From Morchella semilibera (taxonomy: Eukaryota; Ascomycota; Pezizomycetes; Pezizales; Morchellaceae): DNA of 64,000 nucleotides. The DNA is taken from NCBI GenBank assembly GCA_009192285.1, contig CM018608.1, forward strand, positions 1,072,201 to 1,136,200. Direction: 5' to 3'. The notes beneath the pieces are model-generated. The model did not search any database. It was not told the origin of the DNA and saw only the letters and a list, made by a program, of their open reading frames with translations. This document shows positions 23,901-35,178 of this stretch, piece after piece (positions within the stretch are counted from its first letter, which is position 1; the number at the start of each line of letters is the position of its first letter). Made by a program: the position numbers and the translations under genes.

Positions 23901-25152
23901 CACACATACTTGGAAAATCCTGCCTCCACTTGATTAAAGTTTGTTAATGTCTAGAAATTTTGCACCTTAGGAATTCGGTATCGACGTTTGCTGAACTCGA
24001 GCCCAGGCCTAGGCACCTTTGAACTGGCCTTGCCCGCAATTGTTGAGGTTTATCCAACAATCCTCAGGGGTTGTTTGAGCCGGTTACTACTGCCGTTTCT
24101 GGCCCTGGTCTCTTAAATTATAAAGGAACTAATTAGCATGTTTATAAGTAGGCCAGAGGGTGAATAACCTTATATAATAATACGGAACGACCGTATTCCT
24201 ATGTGGGGGGCATCGAATCATTCCCCATCACTCGTAGAGCTGAGGCTCGGCATCCGAAAGCTCTCTAGTGGGTGAGTGATTGTTTATGACTCAAATCCTC
24301 ATGAGTGACTTCAGTCATTCCAGTCAAACCTCCCCAACCCAATCCCTCCTCTTCGTAGAGAAGACACATGCTTGGTCATTTTGATAGGTATGGTGGGGTT
24401 CAAAGCACAAGCGAGTAATATGCCAAGAGGCCAAATCATCGGAAAGTCAATTCTCGGGAAGGGAGGCGATTAGGCTAGACTTTTAGAATGGGGTTGCATG
24501 GAGTAGCGGTCACGTTCGGAGCCATGAATCTACAAATTTGAGGACGGATCAAGAACACGCCAGGAAAATATATAATGTGTACTGTGATGGGTGGTGTATA
24601 ATTAACCCCCCCTCCACACACCCACCTCATATTCGGATTTTGAGTGCAAAAGTGGAAAGAGCAGCGCCGATATATGCTATTTACATGAGTTGGCGTTCAG
24701 GTAATTATAAAAGATTCAATGCTTTCTACGCACTGTATATATGGTAAATTACTTTCTTGTATGTAGTACTGTCGGCGGCTGTTGTGACCTACCGTGAGCC
24801 GATTTTACCCTACCTGGATGGCCGTCTGATATGTGGATAGGAGTTGATTTTGTATGTAGGTATCCTACTTAACACAGCACTGATATGAGTCGACAGATTT
24901 TATTGCCTGGTCACGAGTATCATGGGTCCGCGGTAGGTCACAGAATCTTGTCCTACACGAGTGCATATCAACACAGGACTCAGTGTCACCCCAGATAAAT
25001 GTAGTCCACGGGTCGTAGCCTCTTAAAAGCGCCACAACTTCCATTATATAATTTTTCAGCCAACGTCGGACTCCCCCCTGATCTTCATCTCACAAGGTTC
25101 CAAGAGATCTTCCCCGTAGATCGCCTATCTATTTGATTAGTACTGCCCGAAA
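20992..25152. other. Intergenic, about 4.2 kb, no supported gene
   Basis: Open frames of up to 145 codons exist at 22044-22481 but have no recognisable family and overlap equally long frames on the other strand. A C run lies at 22709-22720 and GGCGGCGGCGG near 21612-21622. A 12-bp inverted repeat (TGTGACCTACCG at 24783-24794, CGGTAGGTCACA at 24931-24942) spans 160 bp. The TACATGTA palindrome common elsewhere is notably absent. Confidence 0.5.
21038..21044 (-). promoter_or_regulatory. TATA box of the F-box gene
   Basis: TATAAAA on the minus strand, 47 bp upstream of the chosen ATG at 20991. The spacing fits a short 5' UTR and supports this start over the upstream TTG codon. Confidence 0.5.
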
Positions 25153-26183
25153 ATGACAACATCGTTCGAATTCGATATCGGCTCCTTTAGAGGGAGGCCA
25201 AATTATCTTATGCGGTCTAAGAAAGGCTTCTCCTGGTATGTTTAACCGGGCCTTGCCCCCCTGCCGGTTACTTTGAAATTTACGTCTAACTGTAGCACTT
25301 TGTATATACTAGGGACAACCTGCCTCCGTCTTTGCTTGAGCTAGTGAGCTTAGAAGGCATGGCAGAAGCCGTGGAGGCCTATGCGCTCGGCCCCAACGGT
25401 CTTTACTGGTTCCAGTATATAGACGAAAACAATCAAATATCCACAGGTGTGTAGGAGCTGCAACGATTTCGAAGGTTAGAGCACCCCAAACAGCTCATGT
25501 TTATTTTATTATAGCAACCGCGCCGGGCCTTTGGAAGTATTTAAACTGCGACGACAACACAGGACCGACGATTCATCGACTTGAGTTTGGTCAACTACAG
25601 ACATACTGGAGTACTTATAGCTGGGTTGAAGAAGGAGAGGGCCAGGAGTTGTGCCAGAGTATTCACTACAATAATTTACCCCCGGGGTTGATTAATCAAA
25701 TCGCGGAGCTTGATAATCAAGGGTTGCTCTCTGATTACTCGGACATTGGGTTCTTAGCATTGGGGAAGGACAACTCATGGGTCTTGGAATGTAAAGGATG
25801 GATTTGGTCAGAAGGGATAGACCCTGGACTCTTGGCAGCACTTCAGGAGGTGAACGAGGGCGTCAGCGCTACGGTCCGTTTGTTTCGTCCTCTCCTGGTG
25901 AGAGTGTTTTGGGGGGAAGTATTGACCTATTTATATTGTGTAGAATGTCAGACTCTCAACAATACATCCAGATTGCTGGTGGATTGAGTATAGTGATGGC
26001 AACACACACTTTCAGGTGCCAGCAAATTGGAACGGGGCAATCGCTGAATATGGATCGCCTCAATACGCGCTGAAGAAACAACCGCGGACGGCAGCGAGTG
26101 TTGGAAAGAGTATTGGTCTTGGGTTGAAGAGGGCGGGGCCGGCTATTGTGGTTGCTAGTGCGGCGGGATGCGTATTAATGTAG
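25153..26183 (+). CDS. Fungal repeat-type hypothetical protein with hydrophobic C-terminal tail
   Basis: Four exons: 25153-25235, 25313-25446, 25515-25897 and 25944-26183, giving 279 aa with all phases consistent. The protein is built from related blocks of about 60-70 residues: MAEAVEAYALGPNGLYWFQY, then IGFLALGKDNSWVLECKGW, then VRLSTIHPDCWWIEYSDGNT. Each has a short helix, a Gly-centred turn and an aromatic strand, like a divergent propeller or fungal WD-like repeat. The C-terminus (SIGLGLKRAGPAIVVASAAG) is hydrophobic and could be a tail anchor. The donor of intron 3 is uncertain: GTGAGA at 25898 is used, but GTGAAC at 25853 would remove 15 residues and is also in phase. No named family or enzymatic motif recognised; no signal peptide. 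Confidence 0.65.
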
Positions 26184-26607
26184 CATATATATGGCAAGGT
26201 GAGTTTCTCATATATCGCCAGACTGATCATTCAACGGAAGTTCTGGCCGCATGGCTGTCTCGGCATTCAGGGAATGTATTGAGCCTGAAATGAGACTATG
26301 AGACCATGGATCTAAAGTTTAATGTCTTTCTAATTCTATATATTTTGGTCCCCCTATACTGTTACTACAGCTTATAGCTTTGTCCCCCAGTGTAGTAACC
26401 ACTTATAAGTCTTCGTAATCGAGGCCAATTGTGGTTCTAATCACGGCATCTCACTCGAAGTTTTCTGTGTGCTTTGCATGAAATTTTGTTTAGCTGTAAA
26501 TAGTTTTTCCATGTACATGAAGTTTTTGTTCCGATATTTTCATCATTATGGAAATAAAAAACCATAGTTATAGCCCCAATATCTACATCCGATATCCGGA
26601 GTCGTAC
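26184..26607. other. Intergenic, about 0.4 kb
   Basis: Probable 3' UTR of the repeat-type gene followed by AT-rich spacer. Nothing else seen. Confidence 0.5.
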
Positions 26608-27016
26608 ATGACGTTTGCCTTCCTTCTTTTTCTTCTCTGCAATCTCCATTCTCTATCTGGGGCTCTACCAACGTATGGGTTCTGGAAAAAACAAGCCTTC
26701 GAAACGAGAGAACGCCGGAGAACAGCGCGATGTCCACCCTACCCATCTCATAAAGCAGGACGTACATTTCCACGCCCACAACCAAAGCACCCCGCATCTC
26801 CGACAACAGAAAACACTCAAGAAGGAAATAATAGTATGTAGTCGAATGAAGCTTGTTGTTCTTAACGTTTCCCCCCTAATTAAATTCTTTTTTTTTATTT
26901 CCTTGTAGATCACCGGCCCCAGTCCACACCTGGCTAAGTCCGTGCCATCAAAGCGTCAAGACATCCCGGCCGTTACTCCAGTGTCTATATATTTTACATT
27001 AGCGCGCTTCAAGTAG
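26608..27016 (+). CDS. Possible small spliced gene, reading frame ambiguous
   Basis: A strong intron is visible: donor GTATGT at 26834 and acceptor TTCCTTGTAG ending at 26908, preceded by a T-rich tract. Two frames remain open across it. Frame A starts at ATG 26608 and ends at 26937 (84 aa): it begins with a convincing signal peptide (MTFAFLLFLLCNLHSLSGA) followed by a basic, Pro-rich tail, so a small secreted protein. Frame B starts at ATG 26675 and ends at 27016 (88 aa): basic and hydrophilic, with GPSPHLAKSVPSKRQDIP after the join. Neither resembles a known family. It could equally be a spliced non-coding transcript. Listed because the splice signals are better than chance. Confidence 0.35.
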
Positions 27017-27941
27017 AAGCTTATACATACTCTGCATATACTTTATATACAACGTTACTCTATATGTCACTCTACATATCAAGGGGACACTGGCAGCAGA
27101 GGAGGGCTGCTGCTGCACAGGGAGCAGTGATAGTCCATCAACGGTCGGAATGCGGGGCTAAATCTCCGACCCGGGTCTGCCGAGCTTTGGGTCCGACGGG
27201 AGAGGCTTCCTGAGACATGTCCTGAGATGCAACATGCCTTCTACATACAAACATACAGTATTCTACAGTGCACTGGGGACTGAGAGCCACCTCCACGAGC
27301 GTGCCCCGTACGTTGTCTGGGCGTTTCCACTGGCGCTCGAGCTCAACCACATTGTGATACCGATACCCTGTTATTGTACCAAGGATGGAGGCTGTATGGG
27401 TCAATATATTGGTTTCTAACTTTCCAACTAACTGGCGTTTTTTCTTCTTTTCTTCTTTTTCCTTCGATGATTAACGTCTTCAGTAGCTTCCACGGCTGCA
27501 TGTAGATTGTGTCGTAGGTTATATTAACTTACGACAGCACTTTAGCTCTCTCGCTCACGCCTTCGCGCCATCGATCATGGGTTTGATCCTGCAGGTAGAC
27601 TCGGGGAAACAATCAACCTGTGTGTCCGCCCTGGCTACCTCCCCCCCTTCTAAATTTCCTTCCTAGTAGCAGGCAATTAGTTTTGTTAGACAGCTAGATA
27701 CTGCGAATAGAAGTTGATGATCATCATCGATGATCAGGGACGGTCAAAGCAGCTATGTAGCTAGCTACCCCTTCTGCTGATGGGAAGTTTGTATATAAAG
27801 CTGCCGTGAGTTCCTCGTTCGTGGACCCTTTTATTCTCATCAGCCAGCCAAACAGTCCTTCATTCCTTTCTCCAAAAGAACAATTTAATTTACTACACAC
27901 ACTCCTTCACATATATTCTACATTATTCAAATTCAAAAAAG
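27017..27941. other. Promoter and intergenic region before the AA9 gene
   Basis: No gene seen. T-rich sequence lies near 27435-27470. The last 150 bp form the AA9 gene promoter with a TATA box at 27792-27799 and a C/A-rich 5' UTR. Confidence 0.55.
27792..27799 (+). promoter_or_regulatory. TATA box of the AA9 LPMO gene
   Basis: TATATAAA, 143 bp upstream of the ATG at 27942. It is the clearest core promoter element in the window, which fits a strongly inducible secreted-enzyme gene. Confidence 0.6.
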
Positions 27942-28784
27942 ATGCATTTTCTCTCACTCATTGCCTCCGCCGCGATTCTCGCAGGCTCCGTCCAGGCCCA
28001 CGTCCGCCTGACCGCACTTAATGGCGACACCTCGTGTGTCCGTCTTCCCCCAAACAACAGCCCCGTCACCGATGTGACCTCAGACGATATCGTAAGTCCC
28101 TATCATTCCACCCATCCATCCATCCACCCAGAGAATTATCCCTACCCCCAAACCAAGCCAAGACCTCACCAATCCTACATATATTAACCTTCCTTCTGAA
28201 ACCAGATCTGTAACGTCGACGGTGCAACCCCAGCCGCCTCAGTTCTCGATGTCGTTGCTGGCTCCAACGTGACCGTTACCTGGGATACTGGTGCCCACCA
28301 GGGCCCAGAACTAGTCTACCTCGCCAAGGTCGACGACGCAAAGACCTCCACCATCACCGGCCTCTCTTGGTTCAAGATCTACCAGGCTGGCCTCGTCGGA
28401 AGCGACCTCCACTGGGCGTCTGCCGATGTTAATAACGCCGGCGGCCTACTGGAGTTTAACATTCCGGCGAGTATCGCGAGCGGGCAGTACCTCCTTAGGG
28501 GAGAGACTATTGGGCTCCATGTGGCGAGCACATATCCGGGTGCCCAGTTCTACATGTAAGCCCCCCCCCTCGGATCCGTACTAATAGTGGGTAATGAGAC
28601 TGACAATTTTTGGCGTGAAAGGTCCTGTGTGCAAATCAATGTTACTGGCGGCGGGAGTGCTACCCCTGCGGGCGTCTCGTTCCCGGGTGCCTATGTCGGA
28701 TCTGACCCCGGAATCACCATCAACATCTACTACCCAGTTCTCACCAGCTACACCCCTCCCGGCCCTGATGTCTACTCTGGGTAG
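27942..28784 (+). CDS. AA9 family lytic polysaccharide monooxygenase (formerly GH61)
   Basis: Copper enzyme that oxidatively cleaves cellulose or related glucans outside the cell. Three exons: 27942-28091, 28206-28555 and 28622-28784 (introns 114 and 66 bp), 220 aa. Signal peptide residues 1-19 (ends SVQA), so the mature protein begins at His20, the N-terminal copper-brace histidine that must be exposed. The second copper His is at about 81 in [17 protein letters not shown]. The axial site is [15 protein letters not shown], with His155, Gln164 and Tyr166. [10 protein letters not shown] and [16 protein letters not shown] are further family landmarks. The only join giving QFYMSCVQINV uses donor GTAAGC and acceptor AAAG. 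It ends soon after the catalytic domain with no carbohydrate-binding module or GPI signal. It stands alone, without neighbouring cellulases. Confidence 0.93.
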
Positions 28785-30155
28785 AGAATGAGATGCGTTG
28801 CAATGGGCTCGCTGAAGGTGTTACTCAGGGGCTAGCTAGCGCCTGAGTTGTTCATAAAAGTATTTTAGAATTTTTTTTTATGTAGCTATAATTATATAAC
28901 TAGAGAGTTTGATACTCTGAAAATTACCGGGTCGCTGTGATCTTTTGTTTAGTGCTGTGACTGCTCCGTGGGGGCATAAAAGACGGTTTGATGGTTCAGT
29001 CACAAGTTATCACTCGCGTCATATTGTTAGCCGATCTTTCCCCCCGATACATATGTAGTTACCCTCGAGTGTCTCTCACTCTAACAGTGACTCTAGCCGT
29101 GGAAACTGTCCAATATCTTGTCGACAGACAACATTGCTCTATTGTACATACGACAACATCCAAAGGGGCAGAACGAACGCTTCCAACGGCGTGACTACCT
29201 ATCTCAACAAGCTGGTACCAAGCTAATGGCAGTTACCACAGCTACCTACACTACACGAACGGTTATCTACACTGTGGTAATCCACATTAAGATGTCATTA
29301 AGGGATATGTACTATTAATCACTATAGGTGGCAAGGAACTGGTTGTATGGCTGGCTATTAGGAAATTGTACTTAGCCGAGAGAGTGAGGGCGGAACCTTT
29401 CAATCTTGATTATCTGATATGCTATGCTGGCAGTCACTGTGTTAATAGTAACAGCCGGAATCGAGACTATGACAGTTTTCTATAAATGATATAAAATACC
29501 TGTACGATAGCGGAAAGGGGATATGTTAATACCGATAGAGCTAGCTTGGTTACAAATTCTTTTTTCATAGGAGGCAACGAGGGACATGTTCTCATGGGGG
29601 GGGGGGGGCAGTCACAGCAAATAAAGATTACACGATTAAGTACATGTACTAATAGCATGGCACGGGTTTTCGACCCTAAAAGATTAATCGGAATATTTGT
29701 GTTTTATTCATTATTTCTCAAGATTTTTTATGGTTATGGGAGTTTATGCGGAGATGGTGTAATATAAGATATTTTGGATTTCTCTGGATTTCTCTGGATG
29801 ACTCGGAGGATGAATGATGTACGTCTCGTCATTTTTTTATTGGGTTCGGTTTAAGTGAATGCAGGCGTACTTGTTTCGTCACTTTTTCACGCCCACCTCA
29901 TATGTGTTGGAAAATCCTGTCCGTCAGCTCTAGACATGTAGTACAGTGAATTTTTACCTCTTCTCCACAATGTATATCTCAAAACGATAAGAAATAAAGG
30001 GGAATCACTCGCATAAAGAATACACACTACAACATTTAAGCTAAGGAAGTAAGAACCTAAAAAAAAAAAACCCAAAAAACTCCTCTAAGGCCTGGGAAAA
30101 CAGGAAACACTCTTACGCCGAACTAAAACCCATAATTGTTTATCCTGCGCAGAAA
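28785..30155. other. Intergenic, about 1.4 kb
   Basis: No gene seen. A G run lies at 29597-29608, TACATGTA at 29641, duplicated TTTCTCTGGA near 29778-29797 and an A run near 30060-30070. The left end is the 3' UTR of the AA9 gene, the right end that of the Vps9-domain gene (convergent pair). Confidence 0.55.
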
Positions 30156-32445
30156 CTAATCTAACGCACCTCTAACTCTGAGCTCTTCAACAAGTCGTTT
30201 ATAATCCTTTAGCAACTCGCCCACCTCAGAAATTCGCAACTCCCCAGGATCTTCAACCTCAAGGAACCTCGCAATTGGCGGAACTCCCATTTTTACCTTG
30301 GGCAGGGAATTTACAAGGTCAGGAAATGTCTAGTGCTCCAAGTTAGTAACTTCTCAAGGCACTGGCTAGAAACTGAGGGGGACGACATACAGATAATAAG
30401 TCCACAACAGGTGCACTATCTTCTCGCTTATGGGAGTGTCCTTTATCTACACCGGCGATCCCCAACCCCTTCGCAGCTCCCGCAAGAACATCCGTCTGTG
30501 ATATAGTCGACGCTGACGCAGCAGGTGTAGTACTCCTAGTAAACCCCCGTACTGCAAACCGACCTAGTGAGGTTCCCAAGTGCCCCAACTTCTCTGCTGC
30601 CACTGCTGCAGGTGTCGTTGATGATCTCGGGGGGGTGCCAAATGTGGGCTCTTTTTCGGCCTTGTGGCTCTGTGTGCTTTTGATACTAACTTCACTTGCG
30701 ACCCTTTTTAGGCCTCCGTCGTTCTCCGGGAACTTTTCGTCATCAAAAGATCCTACTATTGGAGAGTCCACTAGTTTACGAGCCTCCTCGAGCGTTTTAG
30801 GAAGCTCTTCTCCGCGCTTTTCCATTTTCCCAAAAAGAAATTTATAGCTACTTTCTAAGGTGCTACCAATACCACGGATTCCTTGGTCCGCAGTAGAAAT
30901 AGCACCAGAAGCAATATCGATTGGGGTGAGATACGAAAGTCTCCTTGGCATTCCGGAGCCCGCGCTGATTGCATTATTAGTAGCAGGAGGAAGTTGGAGA
31001 GATAGTGTAGATAGTAGTGCGGTCGGGTTTGCCCCGGTAGTCTTCACATTTGATTTGCTCACATCTTCAGCTGTTGCAGCTTCGGCGGTAGCATGAACTG
31101 CCGCAAGCTTATCAGTGAGATTACTTAAAGGATCACTAACAGGTGCCCAAGGAATTTCAGGGGTCCCTGAGCCTGACTCTACTTTCGCTAGAGGACTTCT
31201 GCTCCTACTTCTCGGATGGCCTTCATCTGGGTCTTCTACTTTGAGAGTGGCCAGGTCGACGGTCTCAAGGAAGGAGATTGCAGCTTCGAGATTTGTCAGA
31301 CAGTAAGCAGCCTCCCCGTCAATTGCTTTTTTGGCCCGAAAACGTTGAATAAAGAAGAGATTTGAAATGATGTTGAAGTTTTGTGTAGGAGGTGATATTA
31401 TGAGTGTGTATATCAGAGTGGGGAGTATGAAATCAGCGGAAGAGGAGGAATTATGCGTTGACAGCCAGTCTGAATAATTCGAGTCAGTAGAATCTACTAA
31501 AACCATAAAAGCCCTTAAACATACCAACGATCGCTTTGTGTGCTTGCTTCAATGATTGCAGCTTCCCTAGAGGGTTTCTTTGGTCATTCATCCCAACTAG
31601 TGACTCTACAGCTGGACGAAGCTCCTCCTCAATATCGCCCTGAACCCCCTCTAGCTCAACTCCTAGATGTCCCAACTTAACGCCAACAACATTCAAAGCC
31701 GCCATCTTGCTCCTCAAACTCTCATCTCTTTCTTCATCGTCTGTGCTTTTGTGTCTCCACAAACGATCATAGACACCTTCCGTAATACGCTTCTCCACAG
31801 CTTCTTCCAGAGCTAGGCGCTTTATGTCAAGCATTTTTCTGTCTCGCTTCTTCTGGGCTATTTCTTCCCTTGAAAGCATTTGCGTCGGGTTTTTCGAGGA
31901 TGATGGGGAGGGCCGAGGTTTTTTAGACGCAAGTGATAAGTATGAGTGCGAAACATGAGTATCGACTTGCTGGAATGCATTGATATAGAATTGCTGAAAG
32001 AGCTCTATGAGCTGCCCTACCGATAATGGGGTGGGGTGGACTTTAGCAGATAAAGATTCGATGAAGCTGGTATTTTTATCAGACTTGAAATTGCTTCCTA
32101 AAAATGGTAAAGAGGTACAAACCGGTCTGTCAAGCTAAGTAATTCGACAGGGAGCTCATCAAACCCTTCAGGAAAAGTGGTAGATAACGGCTCTTTCCCG
32201 GATTCCTCCTCATCATGTTCTTCAATGGGAGACGGACTCTCAGAAGCTATATTTGATATCTCGGGAATTGTAAGTTCACCTCCGAGCCGGGAGAGAGGGT
32301 TAGTTGTCGACGGCTCTAGGCGAGAGAACGAGCGAGCACCACGCAACATGGGTCGATCTGGGGAAGAGGACCGTATAGAAGAGGTAGCCGAGGCAGATTG
32401 TTGTTCAGGAACTGATGTAAATAACATTCTGTGAGCAACAATCAT
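30156..32445 (-). CDS. Vps9-domain guanine nucleotide exchange factor (Rab5/Ypt51 type)
   Basis: Expected to activate Rab5-family GTPases in endosomal and vacuolar trafficking. Four exons: 32445-32123, 32066-31525, 31469-30391 and 30329-30156 (introns 56, 55 and 61 bp with CTGAT/CTGAC/CTAAC branch sites), 705 aa. The exchange domain spans about 105-360: DRFIESLSAKVHPTP, RLALEEAVEKRITEGVYDRL, RSKMAALNVV, the signature SSADFILPTLIYTLI near 299-313, SNLFFIQRFR and GEAAYCLTNLEAAISFLE. This order is typical of the fungal Vps9/Muk1-like family. A long Ser/Thr/Ala-rich region follows. The last exon gives a conserved short tail (EVEDPGELRISEVGELLKDY). The intron 2 acceptor was chosen at TTCAG because a nearer TTTTAG would leave only 28 bp. 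The N-terminal 80 residues are Ser-rich and disordered. Confidence 0.85.
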
Positions 32446-33631
32446 AATGGCGGGGAATCAAGTGGTCCCAATAACAACACTGCAGGATATACGGAAGGGG
32501 TATGTATGAATAGAAGGGTGAGGACGTGCGGAGAGAATTATAAGTATATAAATGAGCAAATACCTCGTACAGACATGGTGTGTAGTGACTGATGCTAACG
32601 GTGAGAGTTTCTACGTATTCAGGCGGCTCAGGGTTTCCGGCCAGCTCGAGGAGGCTGTCGTGATGTTGTGCCGCCGGTAATGCTCATGCTTATCCAGTCC
32701 TTATCGACTAAGCGTGATGATAAATGCTGAGATGCGGGGTAGAAACGTTACTGTGCAAAACAACCGAGGCCTATTGATTGGCTTACCACACTTACCTGGT
32801 ACCGGAAAAACAATTTATTTACGTTTTGTGGTTGAGTTATGTCATGCTGTTTGGATATCGAAGAATATCGCAAGGTTATAATGGCAAGGTTCCAACCATA
32901 TGCTATAATTATAATTAGTGTACCTATATTCTAACATCTTCAGCGAATTAAGGCATCAGGATGACGGTTTATAATTTATGTACACGTACTTTGGCGTTCA
33001 CAGTGAGTGGCCGCAAAATAAATAAAAAAGTAAATATACATGTATGCGCGCCAACCCGATTCACAGAAAGAAAGAGCACTGAATTGGCTCACAAGCTTTA
33101 GAGTAATCTATTCGATGCCCTTGGTCCCTATTGCAGATATGGGAGCTTCGCAGGTACATATTATCCCCTAACCCTGAATATGACTGAGTTCGTTGAACTC
33201 GGGTTGATAATTCATAGGGCAATGTATTCTCCCAAAGCTACGTACTTGTAGTACATGTATCTCTGATTTGCTAACCGAGTCAGCTCTAGCTCTAAGAGTT
33301 CCGAGTCATATTCCATGAAATACATGTATACATGTACTAAGCTAGTACTAACCCGGACTCTATGTATGTACATATAGTACCTACATGTAATTAAATTTAG
33401 GAAGCTTCTCCTTGGTGATATTACACATAGTCCTATGAAAATCAAATTTTACAGACTATACGTACCATACCGTCTTACATGTAATCATTACGACATAAAA
33501 TATCATATAAATTTTGGTCAAATCTAAGCGACGTTCTGTAAAGTAGGCCTAGGAGAAGTCTCAGAAGATATTCGCATAAATCCATTCCCTCATGTATTAC
33601 ACGTATTTATTAGCTAGAAGAATAATTGGAA
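32446..33631. other. Intergenic, about 1.2 kb, rich in TACATGTA
   Basis: No gene seen. Six TACATGTA palindromes lie between 33037 and 33483, two overlapping in one TACATGTATACATGTA run at 33321-33336. The left end is the promoter of the Vps9-domain gene, with TATATA near 32545-32553. Confidence 0.55.
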
Positions 33632-34257
33632 CTACGAATTGCCGTTATTTTTATTTCTCCTGAAACTCTTGACCAGGCTCCTTGCCCAATCCCACAAACG
33701 ACCAAAAATGCCCTTCCAATTGTATCCTTTAATCTTGGTGGGGTTCAGGTCGCCGGAGCCTGCGATCCCATCCTGGATTATCTCGGTGAAAACCTCCCTT
33801 TCTGAAATGAAGTCATGTCAATACTTTCCATACAAACTTGATTTGGGGAAGACGAATGAGGGAAGGTAGAAAAGGAGAAAAATAGAAGAGGAGCATACCA
33901 GGTTCTGAAAGTGCGTTATACGTGCTCCCAATGTCTTGAGGCATCTCTGTTTTGGTGATTCCCCAGGGGAGTAGTATGTCAAATATCGGGAGTCGAGATA
34001 GTAAAGAGCTGGCACCCTGTTCTGGAGGCTTTGGTGCTTCTGTTATATCTTTGTTAGCGGGGGCATATATACATAGGAGAGAAAGGGGAAATACCGGCAA
34101 GGGTGAAAGTAGCATAATCAGCTCCCATGGCTTGCATGGCCATTGTTTGGGCATCAGGTTTGCTAGAGCCCCAAAGGCCGAAAATTGGGGCAGTTTTTGC
34201 AGTTGGCAAAAGAACCATCAATTGGAAAAAGGCAAATAAAAGTATTGCGAACTTCAT
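33632..34257 (-). CDS. Small secreted protein of unknown function
   Basis: Three exons: 34257-34095, 34039-33899 and 33801-33632 (introns 55 and 97 bp, both with clean YAG acceptors), 157 aa. Residues 1-22 form a signal peptide (MKFAILLFAFFQLMVLLPTA then KTA). The mature part has no cysteines. It contains LLSRLPIFDILLPWGITKT, a GSTYNALSEPEREVFTEII segment and a basic, aromatic C-terminus (GIFGRLWDWARSLVKSFRRN). No known domain. Small size, secretion and lack of relatives that I recognise fit an effector-type or cell-surface protein, but this is inference. It is divergently arranged with ATG15 across a 0.9-kb spacer. Confidence 0.72.
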
Positions 34258-35178
34258 CTTCAGATTTTTGCTTGCAAAGACTGGTATTCAAAAAGACGGT
34301 GCAGTAAATTGCGAGGTTTGAAAGTATCGTACTTTTTTAAAGAAAGGCATCTAAGTGGAGGGAAAGAAAAAAGGAAAGAGAATAAAAACGACCACACGGG
34401 TTAATTTATATATGGGCATAAAAAAGGTGGGGTCTAGAATGTGTTCATGTCTACGTATTATTATAAGGTTGGGCACAGTAAGTGCTTGTTGAACTTTTCC
34501 TAAAGCCGCGGTGCTTTAATTTGTTAGATGATGTAGTCATAAATCAAAGACGTTACAACTAACCAGGTCAGTACTACTTAGTCGTTACAGTGCAACCCTA
34601 TAGTGGAATATGGTTCGGAATGGAAATTCCTATGTCACTATCGCGAATATGCTTGCATCGAGAACAGAGTTGTCTGTGCCAATTCGTTCGTGATTGGGCC
34701 AACATGCCACTATCGAGAATATGCTACTATCGAGTATCGGAGTTCTGCTGTGAATTTTAGTAAGCATCTGGTTTCGCTGTTAGCCTGTTTACATCCTATT
34801 AAGCAGGCGTCGATAAGGCTAACAAAAGGCTTGCCTGGCTGTTGGGATGATAATCTCAGTCACGCACCCATACAAATCCCGTTTTGACAAAAGCAAGGGG
34901 ATACATGTAGCCTTTAACGTCTACCCTATCATGATTCATCCCACGAGATGGATTATGGAACAATACTACCAGGGGCCAGGAACCGTTGTGTTGTGGTGTC
35001 TTCGCCAAGAACACTATCCTACTCCTTATGTAATTCGCCAAGGCGAGCCCTTATGATCATGACGAATCCAATCACTAGACCATGTCCTTTGAGGTCGCCC
35101 CGAGCACCTGCTCTTAAGCAGCTTCTTCTCTCCTTGACATCTTTCCACTTTGCTTTTCATTTTACAAACTCTGATAGG
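34258..35178. other. Divergent spacer between the small secreted protein and ATG15
   Basis: Bidirectional promoter region. It contains a diverged direct repeat of about 53 bp (34633-34685 and 34705-34757), TACATGTA at 34902 and a CT-rich tract just before the ATG15 start. An ORF covers part of it but has no recognisable product. Confidence 0.5.

Noticed and set aside
31496-31524. 28-bp intron in the Vps9-domain gene
   Set aside because: A 55-bp intron using the acceptor TTCAG at 31470, with a CTGAC branch site, keeps the same frame and gives a better family match.
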